DNA of 64,000 nt from Cohnella sp. SGD-V74 (GCF_003001675.1 NZ_PVYW01000022.1:1-64000), one strand, 5' to 3'; shown: positions 8,214 through 17,214, numbered from the stretch's first letter. The notes: generated by a model from the sequence alone, not told the origin. Translations and numbers: made by a program.

Positions 8214-8894
8214 TTACCCGACCGCAGTTTCTTCGAATTCGTTCTCCCGCCCGCCTTCCTGAATTCTCAGGACGCGATCGCATATTGCCTCGATATCCGC
8301 CTGATCGTGAGAGACGAGCAGACAGGTGATGTTCGCCTTCCGCAGAATTTGCCTGAGCTCGCTGCGAATAGAAGCCTTCAAATGGGCGTCCAGGCTGCTG
8401 AAAGGCTCATCCATCAGAAGTACCGAAGGCTGCGGGGCTAACGCCCGGGCCAGTGCGACCCGCTGCTGCTGTCCGCCGCTAAGCTCGTGCGGATAACGCT
8501 TCGCGTATTCCTTCATCTGCACAAGCTCCAGCATCTGTTCCAACCGCAGGAGACGCATCGATCTCTTGAGCTTGTGCAGCCCGAAGACGATATTATCGGC
8601 GACAGTCATATTCGGGAACAAGGCATAATCTTGAAACACCATGCCGACGCCGCGTTGTTCGGGCTCAAGGAAGACGCGCTCGTTCGTCAGCAAGCGGCCG
8701 TCAACGGAAATGCTGCCGCTTTCCGGCATTTCAAGCCCCGCTATCAGTCTGAGAAGCGTGCTCTTCCCGCTGCCGCTGGCTCCCAGAACGCCTACGATTT
8801 CGCCGCGGGACACGGTGAACGACAGCTTGTCGATCACTGCCGGCTGCCTGCCGGAAAAGCGGAACGTAATCTGTTCAAGCGCAACATAAGCCAT
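8214..8894 (-). CDS. fbpC: Ferric iron ABC transporter ATP-binding protein (FbpC type)
   Basis: A 226-aa ATPase with Walker A GASGSGKST near residue 36, Q-loop VFQDYALFPNMT, signature LSGGQQQRVALARAL, Walker B VLLMDEPF and the H-loop VSHDQAD. It ends right after the nucleotide-binding core and lacks the long regulatory tail of longer FbpC/MalK proteins. The gene follows the permease by 4 nt and the ferric-binding protein gene precedes both, so it energises iron(III) uptake. A Fur-box pair upstream of the operon indicates iron repression. Confidence 0.93.
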   Translation of the reverse strand: MAYVALEQITFRFSGRQPAVIDKLSFTVSRGEIVGVLGASGSGKSTLLRLIAGLEMPESGSISVDGRLLTNERVFLEPEQRGVGMVFQDYALFPNMTVADNIVFGLHKLKRSMRLLRLEQMLELVQMKEYAKRYPHELSGGQQQRVALARALAPQPSVLLMDEPFSSLDAHLKASIRSELRQILRKANITCLLVSHDQADIEAICDRVLRIQEGGRENEFEETAVG

Positions 8895-8898
8895 AGAC

Positions 8899-10542
8899 TC
8901 ATCTCCTTTCCGGTCTTAACAGGATCAGTACGGACACCAGTCCGATCATCACAAGCAGCAACGACGGCAGAGCGGCGTCGAATACGCGTTCGTCCGTAGC
9001 ATACTGATAGGCGCGGGTCGATAACGTGTCGTAATTAAACGGTCTGAGCAGCAGCGTAAGCGGCAGCTCCTTGATGATCTCCACGAAGGTCAGCACGAAG
9101 CCGCTAAGCAGCGACCCTTTGATCAGCGGAAGCTCCACCCGGAGGAACGTGAATAGACTGCTTCTGCCGAGCGTCCGCGAGGCCTCCGAATAGACCCTCG
9201 GCATTTTCTCGTACCCTGCTTCCAAAGCGCCGTATCCCGTTGCCATAAAGCGAATGACATAGCCGGTCAAGAGCATGGCCAGCGACAAGCTGAGCACGAG
9301 CGCCCCGTCGTCTTTGCCCATCGCTCTGTAGAGTGGAGCAAGCCGTCCATCCAGCTCGATAAAAACGGCCAATACGCCAATGGCCACGATGGCGCCGGGA
9401 ACAGAGTATCCCGCCGACATCAGCCGAGACAGAGCCTGCATGAAGGGAGAATCGAACATTCTCGCCGCTCGGGAGGAGACAATTGCGATCAGCAGAATGA
9501 TTGCCGTTGCGACCCCGGCGCCCTTGATCGTGTTCGCGATCAGATCGGCGAAGTCGGAACGCCATATTTTACCGCCATACTGAATCGACCATGCCGCCAA
9601 TTGAGCGATCGGGATCGCGAAGGCCAACAAAAAAATAACCGTACAAAACGCAGCGGCCCCCCATGCCGCCACCCCTTTCAATCGCTGCGGTCTAAGGGGA
9701 TGACTTCGGCTTGTCGTGCTCGCGTAACGCTTGCTTCGCCGCAGCCAGCGTTCGATCATGAAGAGACCAATGACGCCGACCATAAGCCACGCCGCCAATT
9801 TCATAGCCGAATCGACATCGTACATCCCGAACCAGGTTTGAAAAATAGCCGTCGACACCGTCTGCACACCGAAATAATTGGCCACCCCGTAATCGCTGAG
9901 CACCTCGAAGACGACCAACATGACGCCCCCTATAACGGCAGGTCTGGACAACGGCAGCACTACCCTGAAAAAGACGGAAAGCGGCTTATGCCCCAGCAGT
10001 CTCGCATTTTCAATAAATGAAGCACTCTGGCGCTCCAGGAAAACCCGGGTCATCAGGAAAATGTACGGAAACAGAAACAGGGTTAATACGAACACGGCTC
10101 CGCGATCCGACATGATCTCAATCGTTCCCGGCGGCAGCGCGACGTCGAAGCGATTGCGAAGCGTCGCTTGAATAATGCCCGTGTAACCGGTCATCGAGCT
10201 GTATGTATAGGCCGCTATATAGGGCGGAACGGCGAGCGGCAGCACGAGCGCCCACTTGAAGAAGTTTCTGAGCGGAAACGTATAACCCGCAATAAGCCAA
10301 GCCAGCGCAACTCCGATAAAAGCGGCAAAAAAGCCGGTAAAAAACACCAGCTTGGCCGAACCCAAAACATAATCGGTAAGCAAAAATTGCTTAACCTTGC
10401 TCCAATTGTCGTTGGGCGGCCGGAACAAGCAGGCCAGCACGTAAAGGATGGGCAGCAGTACGACTGCCGCCCCGATCACGCTAGTCATCGTCCATCCGTT
10501 GACGTGCCTCCCTGCCAATCTCGGAAGCAGCGTTATCTTCAT
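8899..10542 (-). CDS. fbpB: Ferric iron ABC transporter permease (FbpB type, fused double permease)
   Basis: A 547-aa protein with about twelve membrane segments made of two tandem permease units, each with an EAA-type loop (ENARLLGHKPLSVFFRVVLP in the first half, YSEASRTLGRSSLFTFLRVELP in the second). This single-chain architecture is typical of FbpB/SfuB ferric transporters. It forms the membrane pore between the binding protein upstream and the ATPase downstream, with only 3-4 nt between the genes. Translational coupling is likely. Confidence 0.93.
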   Translation of the reverse strand: MKITLLPRLAGRHVNGWTMTSVIGAAVVLLPILYVLACLFRPPNDNWSKVKQFLLTDYVLGSAKLVFFTGFFAAFIGVALAWLIAGYTFPLRNFFKWALVLPLAVPPYIAAYTYSSMTGYTGIIQATLRNRFDVALPPGTIEIMSDRGAVFVLTLFLFPYIFLMTRVFLERQSASFIENARLLGHKPLSVFFRVVLPLSRPAVIGGVMLVVFEVLSDYGVANYFGVQTVSTAIFQTWFGMYDVDSAMKLAAWLMVGVIGLFMIERWLRRSKRYASTTSRSHPLRPQRLKGVAAWGAAAFCTVIFLLAFAIPIAQLAAWSIQYGGKIWRSDFADLIANTIKGAGVATAIILLIAIVSSRAARMFDSPFMQALSRLMSAGYSVPGAIVAIGVLAVFIELDGRLAPLYRAMGKDDGALVLSLSLAMLLTGYVIRFMATGYGALEAGYEKMPRVYSEASRTLGRSSLFTFLRVELPLIKGSLLSGFVLTFVEIIKELPLTLLLRPFNYDTLSTRAYQYATDERVFDAALPSLLLVMIGLVSVLILLRPERR

Positions 10543-10545
10543 CCC

Positions 10546-11682
10546 TTATTTCCAACCGACCTTATTGGCGATTTCCACGGCTTTCGGATTCAGTTCGCCG
10601 TATTTGGCAAAATCGACGTTCTGGGTCTTGAACTCTCCCCAGCTCTTCAGCAGCTCAGGAACCTCCGCTTGGCCGTTTACCGGGAACTCGAAATTGGCCT
10701 GCGAAATTTTCGTTTGCGCTTCCATCCCGGTCAGAAACTCCAACAGCTTGACGGCGTTGTCTTTATTTTTGCTGTGCTTGATAAGTCCCGCGCCGCTGAT
10801 GTTGATGTGGGTTCCCGTCGTCTGCTGATTCGGGAAGAATACCCCGATTTGCTCTGCAACCTTCACTTCTTCGGCATCTTGGGAAGTCGCCAGCTGTCCA
10901 ACGTAGTAAGTATTCATGATTCCGACATCGCCGACTCCGGCAACGATCGCCTTCGCCTGATCCCGGTCGCCGCCCTCCGGCTCCCGCGCCAGGTTCGCGG
11001 CAATGCCCGCCGCCCAGTCTTCCGCTTCTTTCTCGCCCATGATGGCGATGAAGGCAGCCAACATCGACTGATTGTACAGGTTCGTCGCCGATCTTACGAC
11101 AACCTTGCCCTTCCATTTGTCTCCGGCAAGATCCTCATAAGTGGACAGCTGAGCCGGATCGACACGATCCTTGGCGTATACGATAACGCGTGCGCGCGTG
11201 GATAAGCCGATCCAATGGCTTTCCGTGTCGCGCAGCTCGGCCGGCACTTGTTCGTCGACAACGCCGGATACGATCGGCTGCAGAACGTCCTCCCCCTTGG
11301 CCGTATTCAGAATGCCTCCGTCTACCGTAATGAACAGGTCGGCAGGCGTGCTCGCGCCTTCGCGCTTGATGCGCTCGATCAACTCCGGCGCTTTGCCTTC
11401 TACCACGTTGACTTTAATGCCCGTTTGCTTCGTAAACATATCGTATAATTCCTGATCCACATCATAGTGGCGAGCTGTATAAATATTAACTTCGCCGCCC
11501 GTTTGGGACGGCTCCGGACTTGCTGAATTAGCCGGCGTCTCCGTCTGCGCCTGTGTCTGCGTCGGACTAGGGGAAGCTTCGCCGGAACTGCTCGGTTTCG
11601 AATTGTTGGCGCCGCATCCCGCCAGAAGCGTCGCGACCATAATAAAAACAACGAGTAAAATCGAATTGCGTTTGCTGAACAT
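10546..11682 (-). CDS. fbpA: Ferric iron-binding lipoprotein (FbpA/FutA family)
   Basis: A 378-aa lipoprotein: signal peptide with lipobox LLAGC, a Ser/Thr/Gln/Pro-rich tether, then an extracellular solute-binding fold. Family hallmarks are VNIYTARHYDVDQELYDMF, ADLFITVDGGIL, IGLSTRARVIVYAKDR, EPEGGDRDQAKAIVAGVGDVGIMNTYYVGQ (with the iron-ligand tyrosine pair YY) and QQTTGTHINISGAG. It captures ferric iron outside the membrane and passes it to the permease. An ATG six codons upstream lies inside the AGGAGG site, so the start given here, 9 nt behind that site, is preferred. It is about half identical to the second FbpA-like protein in the neighbouring operon. Confidence 0.94.
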   Translation of the reverse strand: MFSKRNSILLVVFIMVATLLAGCGANNSKPSSSGEASPSPTQTQAQTETPANSASPEPSQTGGEVNIYTARHYDVDQELYDMFTKQTGIKVNVVEGKAPELIERIKREGASTPADLFITVDGGILNTAKGEDVLQPIVSGVVDEQVPAELRDTESHWIGLSTRARVIVYAKDRVDPAQLSTYEDLAGDKWKGKVVVRSATNLYNQSMLAAFIAIMGEKEAEDWAAGIAANLAREPEGGDRDQAKAIVAGVGDVGIMNTYYVGQLATSQDAEEVKVAEQIGVFFPNQQTTGTHINISGAGLIKHSKNKDNAVKLLEFLTGMEAQTKISQANFEFPVNGQAEVPELLKSWGEFKTQNVDFAKYGELNPKAVEIANKVGWK

Positions 11683-11714
11683 CTTTCTTTTCCTCCTCAT
11701 TTAAGTCCCCGATC

Positions 11715-11733
11715 GATAACGATACTCATTCTC
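11715..11733. promoter_or_regulatory. Fur box upstream of fbpA (proximal)
   Basis: GATAACGATACTCATTCTC matches 16 of 19 positions of the classic GATAATGATAATCATTATC consensus. It lies about 33 bp upstream of the fbpA start codon. Confidence 0.75.
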
Positions 11734-11769
11734 ATCGATTCGCCAAACTAAAGCCTATCCTGGTAATCT

Positions 11770-11788
11770 GATAATGAATATCATTATT
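11770..11788. promoter_or_regulatory. Fur box upstream of fbpA (distal)
   Basis: GATAATGAATATCATTATT matches 16 of 19 consensus positions and is itself strongly palindromic. With the proximal site it forms a tandem Fur-binding region. Just beyond it an AT-rich inverted repeat (11803-11832, TTTCTCATTTT paired with AAAAATGAGAAA) follows the upstream operon's last gene. Confidence 0.8.
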
Positions 11789-11881
11789 AATTGGACCGCC
11801 TATTTCTCATTTTAACAACGAAAAATGAGAAAGTGCTGTGAAAGGAAAACTTCGTTCTCGCAAATGCAAAGCCACGCTTCC

Positions 11882-12943
11882 TTACTTCCAGCCGACGCTC
11901 TGGAAGATTTCCTTCGCCTGCTCATGATACTGGCCGAGATTCGCAATCTCCACCGGTTGCCGTTTAAAGCCTTGCCAACTTCTCAGCAGCTCGGGCATAT
12001 CGGCCTCCGCGTTTACCGGAAACTCGTAGCTGCCCTGCGTAAGCATCGTTTGCCCTTCCTTGCCCGTCACAAACTCGATAAACTTAAGCGCGTTCTCCTT
12101 ATTCGGAGCGTGTCTGGCCAATGCGATTCCGCTAATGTTGACATGGGTTCCCGTCGTTTGCTGATTCGGAAAAACAATTCCCAGCTTCTTCGCTGCTTCC
12201 AGTTCCGTCAGATCGTTAGAGTTCAGCATTTGGCCGATGTAGTACGTATTCATGATCGCTACGTCCCCGACGCCTGCTGCAAGCGCCACGGCTTGGGCTT
12301 TGTCCCCGCCCTCGGGCTCGCGGGCAAGATTCCGGACGATTCCTTCCGCCCACCTTGCGGCTTCCCGTTCGCCATGCAGACCGATGAACGATGCCAGCAA
12401 AGACTGATTGTACAAGCTGGACGCCGACCGAACGAGCACCCTTCCTTCCCAGCGGTCGCTTGCCAGCTCCTCATAGCTGCTCAGCTCCTCGGGGTTTATG
12501 CGGTCCTTGGCATACACGAGCACCCTGGAACGGGTGGAAATGCCTACCCAATAGTTGCCCGGGTCGCGCCACTCCGCAGGCACATTCCGCAATACGGCTT
12601 CCGACGATATCGGTTGAAGCACTCCGCTCTGCTTCGCGTAATTAAGGATTCCGCCGTCGACGGTGACGAACAGGTCCGCGGACGAGGCTTGTCCTTCCTG
12701 CTTCATCAGTTCTACAAGCTCCTCGGCCGTTCCCTTGACTTCATTGATCTGGATGCCTGTCCGCCGCGCGAACTCCTGATAGATGGTATTGTCCACCTGG
12801 TAATGCCTTGCCGTGAAAAGATTGATGACCTGCCGTTTGCCGGCAGCCGCTTCCTGCCGCTTGGTCGTACAGGACGAGCACACCGTAAGCAGAAGGATTA
12901 ATGCAGCCGCCAGCAGAATTCCGCGATTACCCCCTTGTTTCAT
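11882..12943 (-). CDS. Second ferric-binding lipoprotein, paralogue of FbpA, in a two-component operon
   Basis: A 353-aa lipoprotein (lipobox TVCSSC) closely similar to the neighbouring FbpA: VINLFTARHYQVDNTIYQEF, ADLFVTVDGGIL, VGISTRSRVLVYAKDR, EPEGGDKAQAVALAAGVGDVAIMNTYYIGQ and QQTTGTHVNISG are all kept, including the tyrosine pair. Its start overlaps the sensor-kinase stop by 4 bp, making it the third gene of a regulator-kinase-binding protein operon rather than of a transporter operon. It may feed the FbpBC permease as an alternative receptor or act as the ligand-presenting co-sensor of the kinase; the operon structure favours the latter, but this is inference. Confidence 0.92.
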   Translation of the reverse strand: MKQGGNRGILLAAALILLLTVCSSCTTKRQEAAAGKRQVINLFTARHYQVDNTIYQEFARRTGIQINEVKGTAEELVELMKQEGQASSADLFVTVDGGILNYAKQSGVLQPISSEAVLRNVPAEWRDPGNYWVGISTRSRVLVYAKDRINPEELSSYEELASDRWEGRVLVRSASSLYNQSLLASFIGLHGEREAARWAEGIVRNLAREPEGGDKAQAVALAAGVGDVAIMNTYYIGQMLNSNDLTELEAAKKLGIVFPNQQTTGTHVNISGIALARHAPNKENALKFIEFVTGKEGQTMLTQGSYEFPVNAEADMPELLRSWQGFKRQPVEIANLGQYHEQAKEIFQSVGWK

Positions 12944-14382
12944 TGAACCTTCACCTCCCGCCCATCCGCATGGGCCCGACAGGGAAACGAGATCGTCACA
13001 GTCGTTCCTGCGGACTCCTTGCTTTGAATCGTCATTTGGCCGTTGTAGCGCTCAATCAACCGCTTGGCAATCGCCAACCCGAGCCCCGTTCCTCCCTGCT
13101 TCCGGCTTCGCGCTTTATCCACTCGGTAGAAACGGTCCGTCACATACGGCAGATCCTTCTCCGGAATGCCTACTCCGCTGTCTGCAATTTCGAACACCGC
13201 CGCTTCGTTGCGTACGGAGCCCGTAACCCGGACAGGGGAGCCGACTTCCGAATATTTCACCGCATTGTCCAGCAGAATCATCATTATTTGCTCCAGATGC
13301 CTCTCCGCAACGACGACATCCCGATCCGCGAAGCCCGTCAGCTTCGTTTCGAACGTATACTGCGGATGCAGCTGCTCCCATTGTCCGACAATGTTGAGAA
13401 TCGTCCGATCGGCCCGCAGCGTGACTTCATCGGCTGCAAGCCCGTCCTTCTCCGTTCTGGTGAGCGTAAGCAGATCCTGCACGAGCGCTTTAATCCGGGT
13501 GAGCTCGTGATAGGAAATGTTCAAAGACTCCTCCAAAGTTTCAGGATCATGCTTGCCCCAGCTCAGCAGCAAGGACAAATGACCGTCCATAATGGCAATC
13601 GGCGTGCGCAGCTCATGCGAGGCGTCCTCGACGAACTGGCTTTGCTGGGAAAAAGAACGCTCGACTTGATCCATCATCTCGTTAAAAATTTTCATCAGGG
13701 TAGTCATCTCGTCCTCTTTGTCAGGAACGGCGATCCGTTCTTGTACCCCTTTGCGTTCAACGTCCCTCATCGTCCTGGCCATCAGCTGAAGCGGCTTCAG
13801 CAATTGCCGGGCGAGCAGGCCGCCTCCCAGACCGCTCAACACGACGGCCCCCAGGCCGGAAAACAGGAACACCCGCAAAATCGCTTCCGTCAGCCTTTGG
13901 AACTGATCTATATTTCTCACGATCTCGACCGTTCCATGAAACGAATGAATCGTAATCGGACTCCTGATTACGAGCAAGGAGTGTCCGGCATGGTCGGTAA
14001 CGACAATTTCGGTCTCCGGCTTGACCTCGGGAGCGATCCACTCTTCCGGGATCCCGTCGGACACCGCGATCACCTTGTCGCCATGCTGGTCGATGATCCG
14101 AATCATTTGATCGCTCTGGTTCTTCTTGTCCAGATAGCTCCGATTGCGCAGCAGCTCGTCTTCGGCGAAGCCGGCTTCCCTTTCCAGCAGCCCGTTTAGA
14201 ACCTCGTTCATTTTTTGCCGCGCCTGCTTCTTCTCCTGGGCCATCATCCATTTCTCGACATACACGTACTGAACGGTATTGTAGGCAACGAACAGCACGA
14301 AAATGAGAACCGCCGACCATAAGGTCAACATCCACTTGAACGGCATGCGCGACAGCGTTCGCTTCAAGGACGGAAGGTTCAT
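12940..14382 (-). CDS. Sensor histidine kinase (OmpR-partner type), probably iron-responsive
   Basis: A 480-aa membrane kinase: membrane segments about residues 16-38 and 165-188 bracket an extracellular domain of about 130 aa, followed by HAMP, the phospho-acceptor box SQFVEDASHELRTPIAIMDGHLSLL (His about 253) and the ATPase domain with N box, DSGVGIPEKDLPYVTDRFYR and GGTGLGLAI. It overlaps the response-regulator gene upstream by 4 bp and the ferric-binding protein gene downstream by 4 bp, so the three products are made together. The signal is probably extracellular iron or the iron-loaded binding protein, inferred from context only. Confidence 0.93.
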   Translation of the reverse strand: MNLPSLKRTLSRMPFKWMLTLWSAVLIFVLFVAYNTVQYVYVEKWMMAQEKKQARQKMNEVLNGLLEREAGFAEDELLRNRSYLDKKNQSDQMIRIIDQHGDKVIAVSDGIPEEWIAPEVKPETEIVVTDHAGHSLLVIRSPITIHSFHGTVEIVRNIDQFQRLTEAILRVFLFSGLGAVVLSGLGGGLLARQLLKPLQLMARTMRDVERKGVQERIAVPDKEDEMTTLMKIFNEMMDQVERSFSQQSQFVEDASHELRTPIAIMDGHLSLLLSWGKHDPETLEESLNISYHELTRIKALVQDLLTLTRTEKDGLAADEVTLRADRTILNIVGQWEQLHPQYTFETKLTGFADRDVVVAERHLEQIMMILLDNAVKYSEVGSPVRVTGSVRNEAAVFEIADSGVGIPEKDLPYVTDRFYRVDKARSRKQGGTGLGLAIAKRLIERYNGQMTIQSKESAGTTVTISFPCRAHADGREVKVQ

Positions 14383-15059
14383 GGCTTCATCGCGTAGCCG
14401 ATGCCGCGCAACGTTTGAATATAGCTGGGCTGTTCCGGGTCGTTGATTTTGTTGCGCAAATATCGGATGTACACGTCAACGACATTCGTATCCACCACCG
14501 CTTCGAAGCCCCATACTTTATTGAGAAGCGCCTCCCTGCTCATTGCGCGATTGGCGTTTTCCATCAGTGCGACCAGCAAATCGAACTCTCGCTTGGTTAA
14601 CCCGATTTCAACTTCCCCCCGCTTGGCAACCCTCAAATCGACGTTGACGGACAAGTCCCGAAATGTAAGGAGCGCTTGCGAAGAAGATTCAAGATTGTCC
14701 TCCTGTCTTCTTGAAATCACTCTCATCCGGGCTTTCAGCTCTTCGATGGCAAACGGCTTGGGCATATAGTCGTCAGCGCCGCAATCCAAGCCCGCTACGC
14801 GGTCCGTTATACTGTCTCTGGCCGTCAGCATAATAACAGGCGTTTTCTTGAGAGCACGAATTTTCCGGCATATCTCCAGTCCGTCCAGCTTCGGGAGCAT
14901 CAGATCCAGCAAAATAAAGTCCCATTCCTCGCCAAGCGCAAGATGAAGCCCCGTTAACCCGTCATATGCCAAAACCACTTCGTTTCCTTCGCGGCGCAGC
15001 TCCATTTCGACGAACCGCGAAAGATGCTGCTCGTCTTCTATGAATAAAATCCGCTTCAT
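14379..15059 (-). CDS. OmpR-family response regulator
   Basis: A 226-aa regulator: receiver domain starting MKRILFIEDEQHLSRF, with the phospho-acceptor Asp in DFILLDLMLPKLDG, Thr in PVIMLTARD and Lys in DYMPKPF, then a winged-helix DNA-binding domain ending VWGFEAVVDTNVVDVYIRYLRNKI and QTLRGIGYAMKP. The frame is open 24 codons further upstream, but that extension is not part of the domain and this ATG has GGAGAGGG before it. It is the first gene of the operon with the sensor kinase and an FbpA paralogue; a Fur-like site lies about 72 bp upstream. Confidence 0.94.
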   Translation of the reverse strand: MKRILFIEDEQHLSRFVEMELRREGNEVVLAYDGLTGLHLALGEEWDFILLDLMLPKLDGLEICRKIRALKKTPVIMLTARDSITDRVAGLDCGADDYMPKPFAIEELKARMRVISRRQEDNLESSSQALLTFRDLSVNVDLRVAKRGEVEIGLTKREFDLLVALMENANRAMSREALLNKVWGFEAVVDTNVVDVYIRYLRNKINDPEQPSYIQTLRGIGYAMKP

Positions 15060-15130
15060 TTCGTCCGATCCCTCTCCGTACAAGCATCCGAATCTCTTAG
15101 CCATGAACATTAGTATAGCATACGGAGTCA

Positions 15131-15149
15131 TAAGTGAGAATCATTATCA
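15131..15149. promoter_or_regulatory. Fur-box-like site upstream of the two-component operon
   Basis: On the minus strand the segment reads GATAATGATTCTCACTTAT: the first half is a perfect Fur half-site and the second is degenerate (about 13 of 19 positions). The iron-related genes downstream make it plausible. Confidence 0.6.
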
Positions 15150-15202
15150 TGTATGTGGAGGCCTTTAATGTCTAATTCCATTCACCTTTTGAAGAGACTT
15201 AA

Positions 15203-15913
15203 TCATATCTTCAGATCTCCATCTAAAAGCCGCTTCAGTTCCTTCCTATTTACTAACTTAACTCCAACCTTATTTGCTAATGTTACAGCTTGATTTGTAA
15301 AGGTAGAAGTAGTGATTACGCAGGCTTCGTTACAACTATAAAATTGTTTTCCCGTATAAACTTCTTGAATTGCTGAGTTTCCAACTTTGATATGTTGACT
15401 ATATCGTTTTGCTTGTACGGCTATTTTGCGATTCCCATTCATTAAAACCAAGTCAACCCCCTGATCACCAGTACCAGGCGTCAATGTAACTTTGAATCCT
15501 TGCTTTTCAAAAAACTTTCTGAGAAATTGCTCAAACTGAAGACCTTCTAATTTATCAATATCAATAAGTTCTGTCTTTTCAATGTAATTTCGATTTTTAA
15601 TTAATGTCCCATTAAACTCATCTATTAATTCATAGATCGCCTTCCTAACATGCGATATTCCAATTTTGCGAAAATAAATTTCACTTCCGAGCTCTCTCAT
15701 TATTCTATTGATTTCTACCTCTCTGACATCATCATATGAAATAGCCCCTTGACCCTTAAAATAAGATGTCACTTCAATTTGTTTCAGTATTGCATGTGAC
15801 TTTTTTAATCGATCTATCAGTAGTTTCTGCTCTTTCACAAATTGTTGATACTTTAAAACCAAGAAAATAATTAATGTAACCGCAAATGAGATATAGATCG
15901 TTCTAATATCCAT
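15203..15913 (-). CDS. Membrane-anchored Mrr-type restriction endonuclease-like protein
   Basis: A 236-aa protein with one N-terminal membrane helix (residues 5-20), a helical linker and a C-terminal Mrr_cat nuclease domain of the PD-(D/E)XK fold. Motifs are LEGLQFEQFLRKFFEKQGF (residues 122-140), GDQGVDLVL (149-157) with the catalytic Asp, and AVQAKRY (165-171) supplying the QxK half of the active site; VITTSTFTNQA is a conserved late strand. Such nucleases cut modified or foreign DNA. The ATG with GGGAG 6 nt before it is preferred to one seven codons upstream. The gene is AT-rich compared with the genes on either side and is the last of three in a low-GC island. Confidence 0.85.
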   Translation of the reverse strand: MDIRTIYISFAVTLIIFLVLKYQQFVKEQKLLIDRLKKSHAILKQIEVTSYFKGQGAISYDDVREVEINRIMRELGSEIYFRKIGISHVRKAIYELIDEFNGTLIKNRNYIEKTELIDIDKLEGLQFEQFLRKFFEKQGFKVTLTPGTGDQGVDLVLMNGNRKIAVQAKRYSQHIKVGNSAIQEVYTGKQFYSCNEACVITTSTFTNQAVTLANKVGVKLVNRKELKRLLDGDLKI

Positions 15914-16051
15914 ATGTACTCCCATTTCTATCATTTGATTATTTCAATATAATTCTGACTTATCAATCATCCACTATACAACGCAGACGCTTTTTTTAGT
16001 GTGTTCTCAACGTCTCCCCCTAAGTAACTCCTGTAGGAGGAATGAATGTCT

Positions 16052-16162
16052 CTGGCTGACTTCGCATCTCTTCTCTGAGTTACTCCGGTCGAATCATCCA
16101 ATTCAGACCGAGGGTTGCATGTTCGATGCTTGAATATGTGCTAGGCGAAGTTGTGAGCATCA
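16052..16162. repeat. Intergenic repeat, copy A
   Basis: About 110 bp between two island genes. It shares ordered blocks with the copy at 17073-17199: GGCTGA-TTCGC, CTGAGTT-ACTCC-GTCGAATC, GACCGAGGG, GATGC-TGAATATG, TAGG-AAGT and GTG-GC-TCAT, with small indels. Both copies are between the stop of one gene and the start of the next, in the same orientation. Function is unknown. Confidence 0.65.
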
Positions 16163-16174
16163 TCAATAATACTA

Positions 16175-17020
16175 TTAGTCCCTTTGCTTCCTTTTCTTTT
16201 CTCTCTCAAGTAATTCATAAAACATTCTATTGGTTTCTTCTTTATCATCAGTATAAATATGGCGAACTATATGCTGGGGTACGGAGTTACTATAGTTTTC
16301 TTTAGCCAGTTCCATTCTCAAATCAATAATAGTTCTATCAATATATTTCAAGAGTTCATCCATTTTTTTAGGTTCGGCTAATTTCTTTTCTAGTATTAAT
16401 CGAAATGATTGCAGAATTCTATAACCGTTCAAAATCATCATAGCAGCCGCTACAAAAATAATATCTTTATCTGCCTGATAGCTAAATATTAATTCATTAT
16501 CTTTAACATGACGATATTTTCCGGCCATAGTTTCCAAGTTCCCATGAGCACCATAATAATTAGCCATATCATATGTCACAAGCAATTCCCTCAAAAATTT
16601 GTATTTATCGCTTGTATATGCAGTGGGTATTTGACATTCACCTGAGAAAGATCTTCTGGCATCAGGGTCAGTTCTTTGTTTTATCCAATTAATCGCTCTC
16701 TTTTCTGAATTAACTACTTTTGATGCGTAGCAAGTAAACTCCACTGCTCTTCTAATTTCCGACCATCCTGTATCAATGTAACCAGCAACCGTCATATTAA
16801 ATGAGCTAATCCAAGCAGAATGAGCTCCAAAAGCCAACGTCACAGCAGTACTATATCCTGTATCTTCAAGATCAACTTGAGCATGTTTGTAAATTAGAGT
16901 CGCTATTCCTTGATGTACAGCTTCCGCAGCCTGACTTTCCTTAGGAAAAGCATCCATGAAGGCAGATGTATTTTTTGGAATTATCATAGAAAAAGTCCGT
17001 AGACTTTCGAAAATATCCAT
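16175..17020 (-). CDS. Unrecognised helical protein of the low-GC island
   Basis: A 281-aa cytosolic protein with no signal peptide; I do not recognise its family. It is predicted to be mostly alpha-helical, with a conserved-looking core WSEIRRAVEFTCYASKVV followed by a charged C-terminal helix rich in Lys/Glu (LLEREKKRKQRD). The chosen ATG is 7 nt behind ATAGGAGG; the frame also extends 33 codons upstream through the intergenic repeat, which is unlikely to be coding. It lies between the HEPN-type gene and the Mrr-type nuclease gene, all on the same strand, so a role in the same accessory (perhaps defence) function is possible. Base composition is clearly lower in GC than the flanking core genes. 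Confidence 0.65.
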   Translation of the reverse strand: MDIFESLRTFSMIIPKNTSAFMDAFPKESQAAEAVHQGIATLIYKHAQVDLEDTGYSTAVTLAFGAHSAWISSFNMTVAGYIDTGWSEIRRAVEFTCYASKVVNSEKRAINWIKQRTDPDARRSFSGECQIPTAYTSDKYKFLRELLVTYDMANYYGAHGNLETMAGKYRHVKDNELIFSYQADKDIIFVAAAMMILNGYRILQSFRLILEKKLAEPKKMDELLKYIDRTIIDLRMELAKENYSNSVPQHIVRHIYTDDKEETNRMFYELLEREKKRKQRD

Positions 17021-17072
17021 AAAATATCCTCCTATGATTTTATGGGATGTGGTCAAAACGTTGGACGTGTAC

Positions 17073-17199
17073 GGCTGAGTTCGCTTCCCCACATCTGAGT
17101 TCACTCCAGTCGAATCCACTTCAACCTCTCCCGGACCGAGGGGCGACGGAGGCGACCCGATGCGTGAATATGGTGTTATAGGAAGTCAGTGGCTTCATT
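17073..17199. repeat. Intergenic repeat, copy B
   Basis: About 127 bp with the same ordered blocks as copy A at 16052-16162, including CTGAGTTCACTCCAGTCGAATC and GACCGAGGG. It is more GC-rich than the genes on either side. On the minus strand it lies between the HEPN-type gene stop and the next gene's ribosome-binding site. Confidence 0.65.
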
Positions 17200-17214
17200 G
17201 GATAACATTTATGA

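Noticed and set aside
16052-17199. tRNA-like or T-box RNA (GTCGAATC resembles a T-arm)
   Set aside because: No acceptor stem, anticodon arm or T-box sequence could be folded around it.
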